Source of the DNA: Akkermansia muciniphila
Lineage (GTDB): Bacteria > Verrucomicrobiota > Verrucomicrobiia > Verrucomicrobiales > Akkermansiaceae
Assembly: GCA_945874895.1 (NCBI GenBank)
Contig: CAMCIC010000007.1
Span: forward strand, 97,354-161,353
Direction: 5' to 3'
Length of the DNA: 64,000 nucleotides
In this document: positions 34,271-43,071 of the stretch, piece after piece
Layout of the letters: every line of letters starts with the position of its first letter
Position numbering within the stretch: position 1 is the stretch's first letter
Made by a program: the position numbers and the translations under genes
Notes under the pieces: model-generated
Database searches by the model: none
What the model saw: only the letters and a program-made list of their open reading frames with translations
What the model was told of the DNA's origin: nothing

Positions 34271-35611
34271 TCATGTCTCTGATATTGTTTGGCGGAAGCG
34301 ATCCCAACACAACAAAAAGCCAGTAGCAAAGTCAGTAGGAGAGTTTTGGATCCATTTCTCCAATATTTCCAGAGGGAACCACTGAACCGAATCAATCTCG
34401 GAACACGGATATCGCAGAGTGCCTTGGTATTGCACGGCATACAGCATCACAAACTCCCACCCAGTGGCCTCGCATGGTTCCAATTTAGCGATCTCCACTA
34501 GGTTTTCCTTCTCGATACCCAACTCTTCCTGCAGTTCGCGAACCGCGCACGCATGATAGTCTTCCCCACTGTCCAAATGCCCCGCCGCACTTGAGTCCCA
34601 CGTGCTGGGATGAACATCTTTCCAACGCGATCGCAACTGCAACAGCAGGTCCTTGCGTTTGTTGAATACCAAAATGTGAACCGCGCGATGTCGTTTTTTC
34701 TGCGCATGGATTTCAGCGCGAGTGGCTTGACCGATGACCCGGTCTTCCTCGTCCACAACATCAAAAATTTCCGATCCTTTTTGCGGGATTTCTTTGAGTG
34801 GATGATCATCAAAATGATGAGTCAACGTAAGCCACTGGGCGAGGTCTAGCTCCTCAGCTCGAACCGTGGTCGGCACACCCATTTTTCCTGTCAACTCCTT
34901 CCAATCCTCACAGGGCGGCAGGAGTTTATGCAATTGCTTGCGCCGCTGGCCAAATCCTCGACGCAGAAGCTCGTCGAACAGACGCCGGTCAAAGGCCGGC
35001 AAATCGACACGAGGGATCAATAGCGCCACACTCGAATCCACCTGGGGCATCGGGTAAAAGACATCGGGCGGAACCTGCATCACGATGCTCGCATGCCAAG
35101 CACTTTGCACTCGCAGCGACAGCAAGCCATAATCCGCATGCCCAGGTTGCGCACCGAGACGATCAATGACCTCTTTTTGCAACATGATCACCGCCCGCTC
35201 AAAAGGGTGCGGCACCGAAAGGAAGTTTTTCATGATCGCCCCACCACTCGCATAAGGAAGATTGCCTAGAAACTTTACCGGGCGGTGAGCGAAAAGCCTG
35301 CGCACATCAAATTCGACCGCATCCTGATGAATGACTTCCACATCACTGCGGGTAGAAAATTTTTCTTTCAGTGCGGCGGCAAGACGCGAATCAAATTCCA
35401 CCAAAATCACATGTTTCACACGCCCCACCACATGCTGAGTGAGCGCCCCAGTGCCCGGTCCAACTTCCACCACGGTGTCCTGCTCGCTCAGATCCAAATG
35501 ATCGACGATGCTCCTCGCTGTTGCAGCATCAGTCAGAAAATTCTGCCCGAGTTGTCGGCTCGGCATCACTCCAGTGAGATGGAGCACTTGGCGGATTTCA
35601 CGTTCTGTCAT
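34271..35611 (-). CDS. rsmA: KsgA/RsmA 16S rRNA dimethyladenosine transferase fused to a NUDIX hydrolase
   Basis: One continuous 446-residue frame holds two enzymes. Residues 1 to about 265 are RsmA (KsgA), which dimethylates two adjacent adenosines in the 3' hairpin of 16S rRNA: SRQLGQNFLTD, the SAM motif VVEVGPGTGALT, and the adenine-flipping FLGNLPYASGG. Residues about 275-446 are a NUDIX domain of the IDI/YfcD type with a complete box: G-x5-E-x7-REL-x-EELG in GHLDSGEDYHACAVRELQEE. There is no stop or frameshift between them. E. coli KsgA is 273 residues, so the second domain is a true addition. The gene is divergent from pfkA. The substrate of the NUDIX part is unknown. Confidence 0.93.
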   Translation of the reverse strand: MTEREIRQVLHLTGVMPSRQLGQNFLTDAATARSIVDHLDLSEQDTVVEVGPGTGALTQHVVGRVKHVILVEFDSRLAAALKEKFSTRSDVEVIHQDAVEFDVRRLFAHRPVKFLGNLPYASGGAIMKNFLSVPHPFERAVIMLQKEVIDRLGAQPGHADYGLLSLRVQSAWHASIVMQVPPDVFYPMPQVDSSVALLIPRVDLPAFDRRLFDELLRRGFGQRRKQLHKLLPPCEDWKELTGKMGVPTTVRAEELDLAQWLTLTHHFDDHPLKEIPQKGSEIFDVVDEEDRVIGQATRAEIHAQKKRHRAVHILVFNKRKDLLLQLRSRWKDVHPSTWDSSAAGHLDSGEDYHACAVRELQEELGIEKENLVEIAKLEPCEATGWEFVMLYAVQYQGTLRYPCSEIDSVQWFPLEILEKWIQNSPTDFATGFLLCWDRFRQTISET

Positions 35612-35733
35612 GCCCGCAAACCATGCCGAATCGGCAAAAAGATTCCAAGCAGCAAAAACAATTCCCTTGTTTTCTCATCACTGGCCCACGTATTGCTTGC
35701 AATTTTCTAGTGAAATTGTTTGCTCTTCGCGAC

Positions 35734-36699
35734 ATGTCAAAAGGACTAGCCATCATGACATCCGGCGGCGACAGCGCCGGAATGAATCCAGCCATCAAAT
35801 GCTGCGTCGAATACGCGAGAAATCAGGGTTATACTCCTTATCTGGTGTATGACGGACTGCGTGGCTTGATCGATGATCAGATTGTCGAAGCCGATCGTCA
35901 ACGCTGCTCGGGCATCCTCCACCGCGGTGGCACCTTTCTCCGTTCCTCGCGCTCCAAACGATTTTTTGAATTGCAGTATCGTCAACAGGCCTACGACAAC
36001 CTGCAACGTCGTGGCATCGGTCAAATGATCGTGATCGGTGGTGATGGTTCCTTCAGTGCCCTCAATCAGTTTTATGCCGACTTCGGCGTTCCCTTTGCCG
36101 GCATCCCTGCCACCATCGACAACGACATCCCCGGCACCGATTACTGCCTCGGTGTGGACACTGCGCTCAACATGATTCGCCAGTCGGTGGACTCGATCCG
36201 AGATACCGCCACTTCGTTCTCGCGCGCCTTCGTCATCGAGGTGATGGGACGTCATTGCGGTTACCTCGCCATGGTTTCAGCCCTCTCCAGCGGAGCAGAG
36301 ATTTGCTTGATTCCAGAACTTCCATACGATCTGGATGCAATCGGCAACCGACTCACGGAAGAGCGCAAGAATGGACGCAGCTACGTTCTCGCCATCGTCG
36401 CCGAGGGTACAAGAATGTCTGAACATCTGACCCGCTGGCTCTCCGACTCACTGAACATGGATGCCCGCTTGACAGTTCTAGGGCACGTGCAACGAGGCGG
36501 ATCGCCTACCGTTCACGATCGCATCATGGCCTACAAGTTTTCTGTTGCCGCCGTCGATGCCCTACGTTCTGGTCAAACCAATGCCATCATGACCTACAAG
36601 GACGGTAGTTTCGGCACCATCCCCATCGATCAGGTGGCAGGAGCACGCTACAAGATCGATAGCGATTTGGTCAAGCTTTGCGCCCCCCTCTCGTGCTAA
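35734..36699 (+). CDS. pfkA: ATP-dependent 6-phosphofructokinase
   Basis: The 321-residue enzyme phosphorylates fructose 6-phosphate. MTSGGDSAGMNPA is the nucleotide loop and MIVIGGDGSF carries Gly at the position where PPi-dependent enzymes have Asp. PATIDNDIPGTDY holds the catalytic Asp, and VLGHVQRGGSPTVHDR binds the sugar phosphate. These point to the ATP-dependent form. The start at 35734 gives the family N-terminus; the frame is open upstream into the divergent gene. pyk follows in the same direction after about 77 bp, and eno is 2 kb away. Confidence 0.96.
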   Translation: MSKGLAIMTSGGDSAGMNPAIKCCVEYARNQGYTPYLVYDGLRGLIDDQIVEADRQRCSGILHRGGTFLRSSRSKRFFELQYRQQAYDNLQRRGIGQMIVIGGDGSFSALNQFYADFGVPFAGIPATIDNDIPGTDYCLGVDTALNMIRQSVDSIRDTATSFSRAFVIEVMGRHCGYLAMVSALSSGAEICLIPELPYDLDAIGNRLTEERKNGRSYVLAIVAEGTRMSEHLTRWLSDSLNMDARLTVLGHVQRGGSPTVHDRIMAYKFSVAAVDALRSGQTNAIMTYKDGSFGTIPIDQVAGARYKIDSDLVKLCAPLSC

Positions 36700-36776
36700 T
36701 CATGTTCGTCATGTTGCCGAATTGGCCAATCTATGACTTGCAAAATCGAGAATTGTCTCATTAGTTAGCGGTAAGT

Positions 36777-38183
36777 ATGCCCACACAGCCACGCACCAAG
36801 TTCATTTGCACCCTCGGTCCAGCTACTGAGTCGGAAGAAATCATCGGCTCATTGATCGATACCGGAGCTGACGTTTTCCGCCTCAACATGTCGCACGCCA
36901 AACACGATTGGGCTCGCGAAATGACTCGCCGCGTCCGCAAACAAGCGAAAGATCGCAACGCTCATATCGCCGTTCTGTTCGATCTTACAGGCCCTTCCAT
37001 CCGCACTGGCGATCTAGAGAAAGCATTCGAACTCAAAGAGGGCGACCTCGTAGAATTCCGCAAAGCCGACTCAGCTGCCAGCATGCCCCTATCCACCACG
37101 GTGAATTACGATGGTTTGATGGATGACGTGAGCGAAGGAAACACTCTCGTAGTGGACAACGGAGCAATGCTGATGTTGATCAAAAGTGTGCGCCCTGATG
37201 CCATCACCTGCGAGGTGAAAACGCCTGGAAAGCTAGGATCGCGACGGCACATCAATCTCCCGGGCGTTCGACTGAATTTGCCCGCACTTACGGAAAAAGA
37301 CCACCACGATCTGGCATTGGCCGTGGAATGTGATGCAGACTTCGTTGCAGGCTCTTTCGTGCGTGATGCCGCCCATGTGCGGGAATTGCGCGGTGCCATG
37401 GAAAAACTGGAAGGCAATGCGCAGATCGTCGCCAAAATCGAGGATCAGGAAGCCATTCGCAACATCGACTCCATCATTCAGGCCACCGATGTCATCATGA
37501 TCGCGCGCGGCGATTTGGGCGTGGAAGTGGAATTCGAAGAACTCCCCATCCTGCAGCGCCGCATTGTCAAACGCTGCCTCGAACTCGGACGTCGCGTCAT
37601 CGTGGCTACTCAATTGTTAGAGTCGATGATCACGCATCCCACACCCACCCGCGCTGAGGTGACAGATGTATCAAACGCAACCTTCGAGGAAGCTGATGCG
37701 CTTATGCTTTCTGGGGAAACGTCCGTGGGAGCCTATCCTTTGCGATGCATGGAGGCCTTTGTTCGGATAACCTCGCGCATCGAACGCAGCGGTGGACTAG
37801 GGTATGCCGATCACGCAATCCTGCGCGATGAGCGCCAAAAAACCTGCCGCGCCGCCGTGATCCTCGCCGACTCCCTGCCGGGCGCGTGCCTGATCGTACT
37901 CACACGTCGCGGCATCGTCGCAAACCAGACAGCACTGTTGCGTCCGCGCACACCGCTCTATGCCTTTTCTCCCAAAGAAAAAGTCTGTCGTCAACTGGCG
38001 CTCTCTCGCGGCGTCACCCCCTTTGTTCTGCCGTTTTCACCAACCATTGACGAAACCATCCAACGTGCGGCCGAAATCCTACGCCAAAACAACCTGGCAC
38101 AGCCAGGGACACCGATCGTGATCGTGTCAGACATGCTTTCCGATCACTTCACGGCCAATTCGATTCTGCTCTATCACGCCTGA
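36777..38183 (+). CDS. pyk: pyruvate kinase
   Basis: Pyruvate kinase (468 residues) makes pyruvate and ATP from phosphoenolpyruvate. Motifs: TKFICTLGPAT, VFRLNMSHA, the catalytic stretch IVAKIEDQEAIRNIDSII, MIARGDLGVEVEFEELP and VIVATQLLESM with TRAEVTDVSNA. The last 120 residues form the C-terminal regulatory domain. It follows pfkA with a short spacer and may be co-transcribed with it. Confidence 0.97.
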   Translation: MPTQPRTKFICTLGPATESEEIIGSLIDTGADVFRLNMSHAKHDWAREMTRRVRKQAKDRNAHIAVLFDLTGPSIRTGDLEKAFELKEGDLVEFRKADSAASMPLSTTVNYDGLMDDVSEGNTLVVDNGAMLMLIKSVRPDAITCEVKTPGKLGSRRHINLPGVRLNLPALTEKDHHDLALAVECDADFVAGSFVRDAAHVRELRGAMEKLEGNAQIVAKIEDQEAIRNIDSIIQATDVIMIARGDLGVEVEFEELPILQRRIVKRCLELGRRVIVATQLLESMITHPTPTRAEVTDVSNATFEEADALMLSGETSVGAYPLRCMEAFVRITSRIERSGGLGYADHAILRDERQKTCRAAVILADSLPGACLIVLTRRGIVANQTALLRPRTPLYAFSPKEKVCRQLALSRGVTPFVLPFSPTIDETIQRAAEILRQNNLAQPGTPIVIVSDMLSDHFTANSILLYHA

Positions 38184-38523
38184 GTCACACATCCGAAGCT
38201 CCGCACCAGAGTGCCGAAAGCGATTCTTGCGGCGTGATCGGTGTAGGATCCAACAAAATTGTTTGGTGCCTGACGCATGGGATGATCCCCCATTGTCGCG
38301 CAAGCAGTCGTGATTTTCCGATCCCCGATATCATCGCACTGCATGCGATAAGAACGCATTTTATCATGGTATGATTGTTACGGTGTTTTTATCGGACCAG
38401 TCGTTTTTTTGAGGGGAGCGAACCGTTGAAGGAAAATCATCCATTTCTACGACTCGTTGCATTCTCACCCTGGATTGACCGATCGACGAGAGCCGTGTTT
38501 TTCCAATAAGAATGGAAAGAAGG
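38184..38523. other. intergenic stretch between pyk and tRNA-Phe
   Basis: No gene of convincing protein character is seen in these 340 bases. Short minus-strand frames exist but lack ribosome binding sites and composition bias. The part near 38370 is AT-rich and could hold transcription signals for pyk termination or for an unseen small RNA. Confidence 0.45.
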
Positions 38524-38596
38524 TGGCTCGAGCCGGGATCGAACCAGCGACACGCGGATTTTCAATCCGCTGCTCTACCAACTGAGCTATCGAGCC
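38524..38596 (-). tRNA. tRNA-Phe (anticodon GAA)
   Basis: The minus strand shows acceptor GGCTCGA/TCGAGCC, D-arm with AGTTGGTA, anticodon loop TTGAAAA (GAA), T-arm with TTCGATC and discriminator A. Unlike the other three tRNAs in the window, the CCA end is not encoded (the next bases read CCT). Confidence 0.95.
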
Positions 38597-38743
38597 ATGC
38601 ATTGCTGCATCTTGGTGTCCCACTCGCGGTGGGGGCGCGAATTATGGCTTCGATCGTGGTTTTGGCAATACAAAAATGTGGGGCTTTTGAAAAAAATCCC
38701 TGTGATGATTGTCAAGTTCCCTTCCCTCTCCTAGTGTGTGGTC

Positions 38744-39574
38744 ATGTCATGCATCGATCTGGGAACGCGTTGTCTATTGGAAATTCAAGGAGCGGATGCG
38801 ATACGCTACTTGAACGGCCAAGTAACCCAAGATGTGCGTTTGCTCGTCCAGCATCCCAACACCGCATTAGCCTCTTGCGTCACGGACGCCAAAGGTCGAT
38901 TGCAGGCCTATGTGACACTCTACCTCGTCGAAACCTCTCCGCCTACCTTGTGGGTCGAGGCACCATGGGAGCTGCGGGAGTCACTTTTTGTGAGGCTCTC
39001 GCGCTATCTGATTGCTGACGATGCCGAGATTCTCGATCGCTCAGAGGAATTCCGACTCGTGCATCGGATCGATAGCGAGACCAAGGAGAAAGAATTTTTC
39101 CATGCGCGTTTCGGTGTTCCGGGCTGGGACCATTGGGTGCCCGCGATAGCAGCGCCGATAGAGCGTGGCATGCTCAGCATCGAGGATATGGAGGCTCTGC
39201 GTATCGAGCATGGTGTGCCCCGCTGGGGGTATGAGCTGAGCGAGGGCCTGCTACCTCCCGAGGCAGGCTTGGAAAGCCACGCGATTTCCTATCAAAAAGG
39301 CTGCTACATCGGGCAAGAGATCATTTCGCGCATGAAATCGGCCGGCAAAATCAATCGAAAGCTGCATCGCTTTCACGTGAAGCGAGAGGGCATCGAACGG
39401 GGCTGCTCGCTCGTGAATGAGCAAGGTGAAGATGTGGGCGTTATCACTAGCGTATCGCAGCCGCATGCGATGGGATATGTAACCAGAAAAGGATTGGACA
39501 TAAAAGAGTTCGGCATCCGCATGATCGGTGGAACCTGCGTCGCAAATGCGGTGTGTGTGAAAGATCGCGATTGA
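38744..39574 (+). CDS. ygfZ: YgfZ/GcvT-family folate-binding protein (Fe-S cluster maintenance)
   Basis: The 276-residue protein carries the YgfZ signature YQKGCYIGQEIISRMK (about residues 183-198), including the essential Cys, after an N-terminal GcvT-like folate domain (IQGADAIRYLNGQVTQDV, about 15-32). YgfZ/IBA57 proteins use tetrahydrofolate to help assemble or repair certain 4Fe-4S proteins such as MiaB. The ATG at 38744 is preferred over an upstream GTG two codons before. No Fe-S assembly gene lies next to it. Confidence 0.9.
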   Translation: MSCIDLGTRCLLEIQGADAIRYLNGQVTQDVRLLVQHPNTALASCVTDAKGRLQAYVTLYLVETSPPTLWVEAPWELRESLFVRLSRYLIADDAEILDRSEEFRLVHRIDSETKEKEFFHARFGVPGWDHWVPAIAAPIERGMLSIEDMEALRIEHGVPRWGYELSEGLLPPEAGLESHAISYQKGCYIGQEIISRMKSAGKINRKLHRFHVKREGIERGCSLVNEQGEDVGVITSVSQPHAMGYVTRKGLDIKEFGIRMIGGTCVANAVCVKDRD

Positions 39575-39609
39575 TCGAACGAATGTGAGCCAAAAGGCCA
39601 TCCATCGGA

Positions 39610-40050
39610 TCACGATGACTTTACCTGCACCATACGTCTGATGGCGCGCATGAGGAATCCCAGGACCGGAAACTCGCCATAGAGCACAAAGGATGCATCC
39701 CAATAATCTTCCTGTGCTACGACGAGACCTGCTTGATCGAAACTAAAGTGACTCACGCCCGGCAGTGAGCGCGATTTGCCCCTGAAATCGTAATGCATAG
39801 TCCAGATCAGACAGCCCGCATGATCGTTGCCATGTTGCTCTCTCACGACGATGCGGATGTTTTTCAACTGATGGAAAAGATCCGCCATCACAGCCTCGAT
39901 GGACTGGGGACCTCTGGCAGTGTTGATGGGATCACGGAAGGTGGCATCTGGAGCATAGAGTTCTGCCACATTTTTGACGGACTCTTCAGACATTTTCTGA
40001 AAAAACTCACCCATGCGAGCGAGCGGCGGATTCTCTTTCCCCAAAAGCAT
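39610..40050 (-). CDS. NTF2-like/SnoaL-fold protein
   Basis: The 146-residue product has a cone-shaped NTF2-like fold pattern: MSEESVKNVAELYAPDATFRDPINT, then the second helix SIEAVMADLFHQLKNIRIVV and the strand block CLIWTMHYDF...SFDQAGLVVAQEDYWD. Members include ketosteroid isomerases, SnoaL cyclases and many proteins of unknown role. It lies 63 bp downstream of the GntR regulator on the same strand, and may share its transcript. No catalytic role can be assigned. Confidence 0.72.
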   Translation of the reverse strand: MLLGKENPPLARMGEFFQKMSEESVKNVAELYAPDATFRDPINTARGPQSIEAVMADLFHQLKNIRIVVREQHGNDHAGCLIWTMHYDFRGKSRSLPGVSHFSFDQAGLVVAQEDYWDASFVLYGEFPVLGFLMRAIRRMVQVKSS

Positions 40051-40113
40051 AGTTCATTCTATACCCTACTGGGGAAAATGCAAAAAGCGAAAACGCTGAG
40101 CAAGCACGAGTTG

Positions 40114-40821
40114 TCACCGATAACGATGGCGCTCCCTGCTGAAACCGTCGGTCAGATCGACAAAGAGTCTGCGGGAATACAACAAATGCCGATGCATCGC
40201 CTCTGCGGCTTGGTCGGCCTTGCCATTTTCAATGGCATCAAGAATCATCTGGTGGGCGTTGGTGATGGATGGATACCAGTCGCTGTCTCCGCGATTTTTT
40301 CTAGCGTAATCGATGCATTTTTTCTCCAGCGCTCGCAGCACCGTGGCATAAATGCGGTTGCCAGAACCACGGGCAATGGCCAAGTGAAAGGCGATGTCGA
40401 GGCGTGAAAACTCATCGCGATCGGATTTCGATTGCCGCATCGCGTCCATCACAAGGCGCAATTCCCGGATCACTCCCTCGCCCGCACGCATCGCAGCTAG
40501 GCGAGCGCACTCGGTTTCGATCAAAATCCGAAAGTCAATCAACTCAAGGAAGTCCATGTCCTCGGCGAGCACGGAATAGGCCTCCATCGCATTGGCCAGA
40601 GTATCGAGATTTGACTGCGCGATGAAGGTGCCAGAGCCCTTGATACTACGCAGAAGCCCACGACCGCGGAGTTGTTGAATCGCTTCTCGGATGACGGTAC
40701 GGCTGACCCCGAAACGCTCGCACAATTTCTCCTCCGACTCCAAGCGCTGGCCGACGGGCATTTTGCCATTGAGGATTTCGCTTTCAATCAAGCGAATGAT
40801 TTTGGCGCTGCGTTGCATCAT
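40114..40821 (-). CDS. GntR-family transcriptional regulator, FadR/FCD subfamily
   Basis: The 235-residue protein has an N-terminal winged helix (LESEEKLCERFGVSRTVIRE, then RGRGLLRSIKGSGTFI, about 25-70) and a C-terminal FCD ligand-binding domain with metal-binding positions in LDIAFHLAIARGSGN and AHQMILDAIENGKADQAAEAM. FCD-type GntR regulators often respond to sugar acids (UxuR, ExuR, LgoR). The gene is divergent from the sugar catabolic cluster that starts 74 bp away, so it most likely regulates that cluster, with an aldonate or hexuronate as effector. The ATG at 40821 is used; one five codons upstream is also possible. Confidence 0.92.
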   Translation of the reverse strand: MMQRSAKIIRLIESEILNGKMPVGQRLESEEKLCERFGVSRTVIREAIQQLRGRGLLRSIKGSGTFIAQSNLDTLANAMEAYSVLAEDMDFLELIDFRILIETECARLAAMRAGEGVIRELRLVMDAMRQSKSDRDEFSRLDIAFHLAIARGSGNRIYATVLRALEKKCIDYARKNRGDSDWYPSITNAHQMILDAIENGKADQAAEAMHRHLLYSRRLFVDLTDGFSRERHRYR

Positions 40822-40863
40822 TCTCTTATAAGTCACATTTTTGCAGTGACAAGCTTGGAATCA

Positions 40864-40877
40864 ATTGTATCACCAAT
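40864..40877. promoter_or_regulatory. candidate GntR-family operator
   Basis: ATTGTATCACCAAT is an imperfect palindrome 18 bp before the first gene of the sugar cluster. Its outer bases ATTG...CAAT agree with the ATTGGTATACCAAT core of E. coli UxuR/ExuR sites. A second inverted repeat, GTCAC-N9-GTGAC (40832-40850), lies between it and the regulator start. Confidence 0.4.
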
Positions 40878-40895
40878 GCATCGCCACTTACGCCT

Positions 40896-41285
40896 ATGCT
40901 GCAAACTGGAATTCTGAATCCCCACATGCTGGATCTCATTGCCCGCATCCGCCATACCAACACCCTCGTGATCGCTGATTGGGCTTTCCCCTATTGGCCG
41001 GAAATCGAAACGGTGGATATCTCCCTGACGAAGGGCCTCCCCATGGTTCTCGATGTGCTCGATCTTCTGAAGCCGAATTTCAAGATCGGCCGGATCTGGC
41101 AAGCCGAGGAATTCCTGACGACAAACCCACAGGATACCATCGATCGTTTCGCCACATCCTTTGGCAATATCCCGCTCACTCGTGAGCCTCACCTAGATTT
41201 TAAAAAGCGCGTGCCACACGCCATAGGTCTGATCCGCACCGGTGATCCCACTGCCTACGGCAACATCATTCTCGAATCAGAGTAA
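40896..41285 (+). CDS. RbsD/FucU-family sugar mutarotase
   Basis: The 129-residue product belongs to the RbsD/FucU family, which interconverts anomers of sugars (ribose for RbsD, L-fucose for FucU). Signature parts are MLQTGILNPHMLDLIARIRH with the catalytic His, TLVIADWAFPYWP with the conserved Asp, and the C-terminal AIGLIRTGDPTAYGNIIL. L-fucose is 6-deoxy-L-galactose, so a FucU-like activity on L-galactose fits the neighbouring dehydrogenase. It starts the cluster and its stop overlaps the next start (TAATG). Confidence 0.85.
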   Translation: MLQTGILNPHMLDLIARIRHTNTLVIADWAFPYWPEIETVDISLTKGLPMVLDVLDLLKPNFKIGRIWQAEEFLTTNPQDTIDRFATSFGNIPLTREPHLDFKKRVPHAIGLIRTGDPTAYGNIILESE

Positions 41286-42088
41286 TGAAAACCGCCGTCA
41301 CGCTCTGCCGGGTGGCCGAAGCGGCCGCAGGACCCTTCGTATTTCACGACCCATTGCCTGAGGGCTTTGCCAAAGCCTCCTCTCATGGATTCCATGCCGT
41401 GGAGCTTTTCCTCCCATCGGCCGATACCGTGGGTGTAGAGGAAATTCAGCGACTGCAGCAGCAATACGGTCTTGCCGTGGCAGCTGTGGGCACGGGGGCT
41501 GGCATGGTCAAACATGGTCTTACTCTCACGGATGCCGATCCCGCTATCCGCGACAAAGCCATGGAATTCATCCTCACTTTGGTCGATTTTGGCGGACAAC
41601 TCGGCGCTCCTGCGATTTTGGGATCGATGCAAGGACGCAGTTCCGCCACCGTTCCTCATGATGTGGCGATTGGTTATCTCGCCCATGCCCTACAAATCAT
41701 TTCGGCGCGCGCTGCGACGCATGGCGTGAAGTTCATCTATGAACCACTCAACCGCTACGAGACCAACCTTTTCAACCGCATCGGCGATGCAGCGGCGTTT
41801 CTGCAACAGCATCAGCTCAGCAATGTCACCCTGCTCGCCGATTTGTTCCATATGAACATCGAGGAACCATCGATCGAACAAGCGATCACACAAAACTTCA
41901 GCAGCATCGGGCACATCCATTTTGCCGATAGCAACCGCCGTGCGATGGGCTTCGGACACACAGAATCCAGAGCGCTTCTGCGACTGCTCCACCAGCTCGG
42001 TTATCAAGGCTATCTTTCCGCAGAAATACTGCCACTGCCTGATGCCGATGAAGCCGCAGCACAATTCATACGATCCACCCAACTCTAA
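41285..42088 (+). CDS. hydroxypyruvate isomerase-like TIM-barrel sugar isomerase/epimerase
   Basis: This 267-residue protein belongs to the AP_endonuc_2 TIM-barrel family. Metal and substrate residues lie in KFIYEPLNRYETN (Glu), TLLADLFHMNIEE (Asp/His), IGHIHFADSNRRAMGFG (His/Asp) and YLSAEILPLPD (Glu), the pattern of hydroxypyruvate isomerases and ketose 3-epimerases. The start codon overlaps the stop of the mutarotase gene by one base, which points to translational coupling. Its step in the pathway is uncertain: it could epimerise a side product or a related ketose, and it is not needed for the minimal L-galactose route proposed here. Confidence 0.85.
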   Translation: MKTAVTLCRVAEAAAGPFVFHDPLPEGFAKASSHGFHAVELFLPSADTVGVEEIQRLQQQYGLAVAAVGTGAGMVKHGLTLTDADPAIRDKAMEFILTLVDFGGQLGAPAILGSMQGRSSATVPHDVAIGYLAHALQIISARAATHGVKFIYEPLNRYETNLFNRIGDAAAFLQQHQLSNVTLLADLFHMNIEEPSIEQAITQNFSSIGHIHFADSNRRAMGFGHTESRALLRLLHQLGYQGYLSAEILPLPDADEAAAQFIRSTQL

Positions 42089-42094
42089 CACATC

Positions 42095-43033
42095 ATGGAA
42101 ACACGTCCTTTAGGCAATACCGGCCTTCACCTTCCCATTCTCTCCTTCGGCGCCTCATCGTTGGGCGCGGAATTCCGTTCGGTCGATGTCAACGAAGCAC
42201 TGCAATCCGTGCACACTGCGCTGGAGCACGGCATGAATTTCATCGACACCTCACCGTTCTACGGTCGTGGCATGTCGGAAGTCTTGTTAGGCATCGCATT
42301 GAAACAACATAAGCGAGAAAACTATCTGTTGGGCACCAAGCTTGGGCGTTATTCGCTGGAGCATTTCGATTTCTCCGCCAAGCGAGTGGAGGAGTCCGTG
42401 CACGTCTCTCTGCATCGTCTCGGCACTGATCATCTCGATGTGCTGCTGCTCCACGATATCGAGTTTGTTCGTCTTCCGCAAATCTGGGAGGAAACCATTC
42501 CCGCAGTGCTGAAGCTGAAGGAAAAAGGCATCGTGAAGGCCATCGGCTTTTCCTGCTATCCGATGAAAACATTCGACACCGTGCTCGATCACGTCGAAAA
42601 CGACATCGACTGCGTTCTTTCCTACAATCAATACACCCTGCAAAATACCCGCTTTGCTGATCATCTGATGCCGCGCTTGCAGGCCAAGGGCATCGGTGCG
42701 ATCAATGCTGGCCCATTCTCCGCTCGTCTCCTCACCAATGCCGAGCTCCCCGCTTGGCTCAAGGAGCCCGAGGAAGTCAAAGCCGCCGCGCGCACGGCCG
42801 CGAAACTCTGCGCTGACAACGGCGTGGACATCGCCCAACTCGCCCTGCAATTTTCCTGCGCCAACCCCGCCATCACTTCCACGGTCGCCGGCTCCGCAAA
42901 TCCGAAAAACATCGCCAAGTGGGCACAATGGATCGCTGAACCGATCGATCAAAACTTGTTAGATCAAGTCTTGGCCATTTTCGCTCCGGTGAAAAACATT
43001 GGCCACAAAGAAGGCCTTCCCGAGAACAATTGA
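42095..43033 (+). CDS. aldo/keto reductase resembling L-galactose dehydrogenase
   Basis: The 312-residue enzyme has the aldo/keto reductase tetrad: Asp and Tyr in NFIDTSPFYG, Lys in GTKLGRY, His in LLLHDIEF. The surrounding text (FGASSLG, FDFSAKRVEESV, HDIEF, ETIPAVLKLKEKG, LSYNQY) follows plant L-galactose dehydrogenase closely, more so than other AKR groups. L-galactose dehydrogenase oxidises L-galactose at C1 to L-galactono-1,4-lactone with NAD. L-fucose dehydrogenases are close relatives and remain an alternative. It begins 6 bp after the preceding stop codon. Confidence 0.85.
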   Translation: METRPLGNTGLHLPILSFGASSLGAEFRSVDVNEALQSVHTALEHGMNFIDTSPFYGRGMSEVLLGIALKQHKRENYLLGTKLGRYSLEHFDFSAKRVEESVHVSLHRLGTDHLDVLLLHDIEFVRLPQIWEETIPAVLKLKEKGIVKAIGFSCYPMKTFDTVLDHVENDIDCVLSYNQYTLQNTRFADHLMPRLQAKGIGAINAGPFSARLLTNAELPAWLKEPEEVKAAARTAAKLCADNGVDIAQLALQFSCANPAITSTVAGSANPKNIAKWAQWIAEPIDQNLLDQVLAIFAPVKNIGHKEGLPENN

Positions 43034-43071
43034 TTCCTCGTTCGTTTCAACCTTCCATCTCTCCTCTTTCC

